Assembly (NCBI GenBank): GCA_017993055.1
Contig: JAGONM010000003.1
Location: 117,299-181,298, forward strand
Length of the DNA: 64,000 nt
Source: Armatimonadota bacterium
GTDB taxonomy: Bacteria > Armatimonadota > UBA5829 > DTJY01
Reading direction: 5' to 3'
Below are positions 60,447 through 64,000 of the stretch, piece by piece. Within the stretch, counting starts at the first letter, position 1; every line of letters begins with the position of its first letter. Position numbers and translations under genes: made by a program. The notes below the pieces were generated by a model that was given only the letters and a program-made list of their open reading frames with translations, was not told the DNA's origin and did no database searches.

Positions 60447-63400
60447 TTACCCTCGGAGCTTCGTCCCGTCGGGCAGAGACGCTTCCACTCCCGAATCTGC
60501 CTGCACCGTCCACTTGCCCTTGGAGTCCCGTCCGATCCACGTCACTGCGGGGACGGTGATCTTCTCCCCAGGGCCGATCTCATAGATGTAGGCCGTGATG
60601 CGCCCGTCGCCGTCCGCGTCAGTGAACTCGGCCTTGAGGTCCGACATGCCGGAGAGGCGTACGACTCCCTTCTCGACGGCGACCACCCTGCGCCAGACGG
60701 TGTGATCTTCGTTCGCCAGCCACGCATGCTCGTAGAGTCCGCCGGACGCGAAGTAAAGTATGTTGCTTGTGGTGACGAACTTCCCGTCGTCATCAATGCC
60801 GGTTATCTCGAGCTTGCCGGTCCGCGTGGTGTCATCGCCGAGCGAGAGGGTCAACCCGCCCTTCTTCTCACGCGCGCCGTCAATGCGGAAGTTGCAGGCG
60901 GTCGGTCCCGGACGGAAGATCGCCGTCTTCTCGGCGAGACCGGATGCGTTACCGCCGGAGACCGTGATCTCATTCCGACCCAGGTCGAGTGACTCCACCG
61001 TGCCGACGAATCCCGCCTCCGCCTCGACTGAGAGCATTCCGTGCATGATCCTTGTGCCGTCCCCGAGGAAGACGGACTTGACCGAGCCGTCCGCATCGAG
61101 GCGGATGACCGCGCATCTCCCGACGATGCCGATGCCGGCGGCCTCGACCTCGCTCGACGTGCTGCCGCCGGCCCAGACATAATCCGTGCCGCCGTCCCCC
61201 TTGACCTCCAGAAGCGTCCCGCCGGACTCGGCGTCGGTCTTCAGGGTTCTCACGGCGAGGGGGTCGTCGCCCTTGCCGCCTCTGACCCGGAACGGCTGGA
61301 GGACGGACACGAAACTGCTCGAGAGGTCCTCGCCGGAGTTGCGGAGCAGCACGAACTTAAGGCTCTCGGGGTGATCCGCTCGTCTCGGCGGCCTGCCGTC
61401 GGCGACGACCGCCTCGTTCATGGCCTGCCTGGGGAAGATCGCGTGGATGCCGGAGTCAGCGCCGGTCCAGGTCGCGCTCCACGTGCCGCTCGGCCGCCCG
61501 CGCTGGACGTTGTAGAGATACGAGAGGCTTCCACCGACGTAGCTGTGGAAGGAGCGCGTCTTTCCGGGCTTCTCGAGCTCCGGGTCGTCGTAGAGGTAGC
61601 TGTAAGGCACGTCCTCGCCCGCGAGGGTTCCCTTGGTCTGAACATCGGTGAGGCCGATGCCCTGCGTGGTGAACTTGCCGTCGAAGCCGTGCAGGCTGTA
61701 GTCGTGGCTCCTGCCTCCCTCGACTCGGAAGAAGTCCACGACGTAGGGCGCCTCGGACTCGCCTCCGATGAGCATCATCATCCGACGGTACTCATGGGCG
61801 CTCGAGTACGCGTCGGGGGCCGAGACGTCTATCACCTGCACGTCGGGCGACTCCGCGAAGAAGTTGAGGACTCCCCTGTGCTTCGTGGTCTGGCGTGATG
61901 AGTCCACGGAGACCGTGTTGTGGCTGAGGGTGTGCGTCTCCCAGGCGGGGCGGTCCTTGTGCTCCGCCGCGAACTGCGGGTACCCGAAGTCGGGGATCAG
62001 TTTCTTCCCGTAGCCGACCAGTTCGAACGCAAGGCGGTCGTAGTGCGCGTGCCCCGCCTCCGCCGGACCGTAGTACAGCGCCAGGCCGACGCCGTCCCTG
62101 TCCGTCCCGTGCTCCAGGATGCCGAGACCGTACCCGCCAAGGTTGCGAGTCCCGGAGATGCCGCCGTCCGCGACCGACGCCTTGCGCCGGAGGGTTGCCT
62201 CGTCGAGTGCGGGGAAGCGGAGGTCTCCGCTGTTGCCGAAGGTCTTCTCGCCGAAGATTCCCCTGTCGAGCAGGAACTTGGCGAAGATGGGGTCGCCGAA
62301 GGCGTCGAGGCCGAGCCGCGCCATGTAGGTGGAGGGGTTCGAGACCCGGAGGTTGAGCCCGCCCGAGTCGCCGATGGCGGGCGTGTTGATCCCGAGCACC
62401 TGGATGTCGAAGTAGGCCGTGTACATCCGCCTGAACTTCCGCTGCGAGTAGATGTCTACTCCCAGCCGCTGGAGGAGTTCCGCGACGCTCGACAGGTGTG
62501 AGGACCACCCGAGGCAGTATCCCGGGGCGACCTCGAACGAGACCCCTTCGCGGAAGATGAAGTTGTCGAGCGCGTAGTTGAATCCCTCGACGCCCGTGTT
62601 TCCCTCGGCGTTGTTCAGGATGTAATCCACCGCGCGCTTCGTCACCTCATCGTCCTGGAGCACGATCGCAAGCTTCAAGAGCGCCTGCTGGTGCATGCCG
62701 TAGTTGCCGCGGATGTCTCCGCCGTAGATGCACCGCACGCCCTCGCGGAGGAGGTTGGTCTCGATGTTGGCGCGGATGTCGGCGTAGGTCCTGCCCGCGA
62801 GCGGGGAGTCGCTTCCCTCCCATGCGCCCTCCTTCGCGACGGCCTCGAAGACGTTGTCGTAGGCCGTGGTCAGTTTGCTGATCGTGCCCGTCTCCCAGAT
62901 CATGTTGATGATCTTGCCCCTGTATGCCGGCGCGAACTCCTGCGCGTACCTCGACTGCTTGTTGTGGTCCATCGCCGGGTATATCGCCGCAATCCGGTCG
63001 AGCATGACGAGCGCCTTCCGCGCGTACTTCTCGTCTCCCGTGTAGAGGTACGCGAACGAGAGGTTCTCCACGCCGGGGAGGATGTAGTTCGACCAGAGCC
63101 AGTGGCAGTAGTATGCGACGAACCAGTGCTTCTTCTCGGCCCCTTCCTTCCGCCAGCCCCATCCGTCGTCGGCGTAGTCGCCGGTCAGGAGGCTGCGGTC
63201 CTTCATGCCGGATTTGTAGAAGGCGAGGAAGTCGTTCGAGGGATACTCCTCTCCGCCCACGGGACACTTGATCTTCCAGGGATTGCCGAACGGGTCCATG
63301 ATCCATGAGTAGTTGCCGTGCTTGAAGTACTCCATGCCGTGAACGGGGCACCCCTCGAAGGAGGAGTTGAACGCGCGCGGCACCTCCGGCGTCGGGATGA

Positions 63401-63656
63401 AGTCCCAGATGTACCGGTCGGAGCGCGAGACCCACTCGTCCGCGGCCTTGATGATCTTGTCGGCGATCTCCTTCGCCTTCGGGTATTCGGCGATGTTCCG
63501 GCGGATCTGCGCGACCTCCGCGTCCGTCGTGAGGGACCTCGCCCGCTTGGTGGCGGCGGGCGGATCGCCGTGCGCGGTCAGTTGAGATGCAAGCATCCCC
63601 AGCAGGCACAGCGCGATGGGTAGAAGGCGGCATGGAAGGTGGATTTCGAAGTTCAT
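60447..63656 (-). CDS. large secreted heparinase II/III-family protein
   Basis: A 1069-residue exported protein. Signal peptide (LLPIALCLLGMLASQLTAHG). An (alpha/alpha)6 toroid (about 60-500) carries the Tyr/His-rich region RGNYGMHQQALLKLAI and YALDNFIFREGVSFEVAPGY. The heparinase II beta-sandwich (about 540-700) has GHAHYDRLAFELVGYGKKLIPDFGYPQ and SHNTVSVDSSRQT. A further beta-rich C-terminal extension of about 300 residues may bind glycan or the surface. The N-terminal FEGCPVHGMEYF is like the Cys site of the first heparinase. ATG at 63656 gives the signal peptide; the longer frame does not. It is convergent with the LarA-like gene. Confidence 0.88.
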   Translation of the reverse strand: MNFEIHLPCRLLPIALCLLGMLASQLTAHGDPPAATKRARSLTTDAEVAQIRRNIAEYPKAKEIADKIIKAADEWVSRSDRYIWDFIPTPEVPRAFNSSFEGCPVHGMEYFKHGNYSWIMDPFGNPWKIKCPVGGEEYPSNDFLAFYKSGMKDRSLLTGDYADDGWGWRKEGAEKKHWFVAYYCHWLWSNYILPGVENLSFAYLYTGDEKYARKALVMLDRIAAIYPAMDHNKQSRYAQEFAPAYRGKIINMIWETGTISKLTTAYDNVFEAVAKEGAWEGSDSPLAGRTYADIRANIETNLLREGVRCIYGGDIRGNYGMHQQALLKLAIVLQDDEVTKRAVDYILNNAEGNTGVEGFNYALDNFIFREGVSFEVAPGYCLGWSSHLSSVAELLQRLGVDIYSQRKFRRMYTAYFDIQVLGINTPAIGDSGGLNLRVSNPSTYMARLGLDAFGDPIFAKFLLDRGIFGEKTFGNSGDLRFPALDEATLRRKASVADGGISGTRNLGGYGLGILEHGTDRDGVGLALYYGPAEAGHAHYDRLAFELVGYGKKLIPDFGYPQFAAEHKDRPAWETHTLSHNTVSVDSSRQTTKHRGVLNFFAESPDVQVIDVSAPDAYSSAHEYRRMMMLIGGESEAPYVVDFFRVEGGRSHDYSLHGFDGKFTTQGIGLTDVQTKGTLAGEDVPYSYLYDDPELEKPGKTRSFHSYVGGSLSYLYNVQRGRPSGTWSATWTGADSGIHAIFPRQAMNEAVVADGRPPRRADHPESLKFVLLRNSGEDLSSSFVSVLQPFRVRGGKGDDPLAVRTLKTDAESGGTLLEVKGDGGTDYVWAGGSTSSEVEAAGIGIVGRCAVIRLDADGSVKSVFLGDGTRIMHGMLSVEAEAGFVGTVESLDLGRNEITVSGGNASGLAEKTAIFRPGPTACNFRIDGAREKKGGLTLSLGDDTTRTGKLEITGIDDDGKFVTTSNILYFASGGLYEHAWLANEDHTVWRRVVAVEKGVVRLSGMSDLKAEFTDADGDGRITAYIYEIGPGEKITVPAVTWIGRDSKGKWTVQADSGVEASLPDGTKLRG

Positions 63657-63852
63657 GATGTTCGGGTCCAACGGTATGCGTCGTTCCTCCGTGTTCAGTG
63701 TCGGAGCCCCTCTAGGGTACACGCGCGAGGCTTCGGTGTCAATCACGATCGAGGGCAATCGGATAGGATTCCGGCGGATGCGCGGCGAACCTGTAGTCGT
63801 ATCGCCCGGCGCCTTCGCTTCAATCTGCCGGGCGGAGGGTGGGGTGTACATC

Positions 63853-64000
63853 ATGCGCGGTGCAACGCTGCTCGTCGTTCTCTGTCTCGCCGCCTGCTCT
63901 CAGGCCTGGGGGGCACCCGCGCTCGACGCCGCCGCCACGGCACGGATTGACGCCGCCGTCGAGCAGGGCATCGCCCGCCGCCTCGCGCCCGGAGTCGCCC
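63853..64000 (+). CDS. secreted serine hydrolase / beta-lactamase-like protein (5' end only)
   Basis: The frame runs off the right edge after 49 codons. It starts with a signal peptide (ATLLVVLCLAACSQAWGAPA; LAAC could be a lipobox) and then IDAAVEQGIARRLAPGVA, which resembles the start of class C beta-lactamase-type esterases that run into PG(A/C)xV. GGAGGG lies upstream. It is divergent from the heparinase gene. Identification is tentative. Confidence 0.5.
   Translation, partial: MRGATLLVVLCLAACSQAWGAPALDAAATARIDAAVEQGIARRLAPGVA

Noticed and set aside
1..64000. CRISPR arrays, tRNA or rRNA genes
   Set aside because: No regularly spaced direct repeats of CRISPR length, no cloverleaf with a T-loop motif and no rRNA signature was noticed on reading either strand.

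Overview
This is about 64 kb of high-GC DNA, probably from an uncultured, diderm-like, polysaccharide-degrading bacterium. The placement rests on several traits: a T-box leucine leader and a GlnR-like OmpR regulator beside type I-alpha glutamine synthetases (common in Terrabacteria); a PEP-CTERM protein and Tat-exported proteins; and many secreted heparinase II/III, GH172, GH123-like, GH2 and GH29-like enzymes. An Armatimonadota-like lineage fits best, but no rRNA or phylogenetic marker was analysed, so this is inference.

Layout. 1-2929: end of an unknown gene, a methyltransferase and a secreted heparinase-like lyase. 2980-7280 (minus): a barrel-sandwich/KOW protein paired with a MutL (GlmL-like) ATPase, a GIDE/BAM-domain membrane protein and a glycine-rich RRM protein with a long leader. 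7566-12935: nitrogen assimilation, with two glutamine synthetases flanking an atypical OmpR-type regulator, divergent from a glutamate dehydrogenase that has an intrinsic terminator in its leader. 13030-17220: a nested palindrome, a HAF/PEP-CTERM protein and an alternating HAD/SGNH hydrolase cluster. 17386-23462: membrane protein, GH172-like enzyme, Tat aldo-keto reductase, URO-D-like protein and two Spy/CpxP-like periplasmic proteins. 23587-25792: a MarR-type regulator with C-terminal cysteines leading IscU-like, Nfu-like and CysE genes. 25786-27383: a slice of a phage head-morphogenesis module wedged between cysE and a GH2 gene. 27381-32276: GH2 and GH123-like enzymes with a tiny basic gene between them. 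32411-42789: a Leu T-box leader and the operon ilvD-ilvB-ilvN-ilvC-leuA-leuC-leuD-cimA. 42906-50426: a compact housekeeping run, ispH, DUF512 radical SAM, der, plsY, AMMECR1 (amrA), amrS, maf and a THUMP-like methyltransferase. 50496-64000: a second carbohydrate region (beta-propeller glycosidase-like, six-hairpin glycosidase-like, GH29, sulfatase, SDR, DUF362, Gfo/Idh, LarA-like, a large heparinase and the start of a secreted serine hydrolase).

How it works together. The BCAA operon makes valine, leucine and isoleucine (the last by the citramalate route) and should be switched by uncharged tRNA-Leu; leuB, ilvE and ilvA homologues are not in the window. The nitrogen locus couples GS and GDH around one regulator. 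The two carbohydrate regions look aimed at sulfated, fucosylated or uronic-acid-containing glycans, but no transporter gene is seen in either. Recurrent 9-bp-period arrays and two palindromic elements mark several intergenic gaps.
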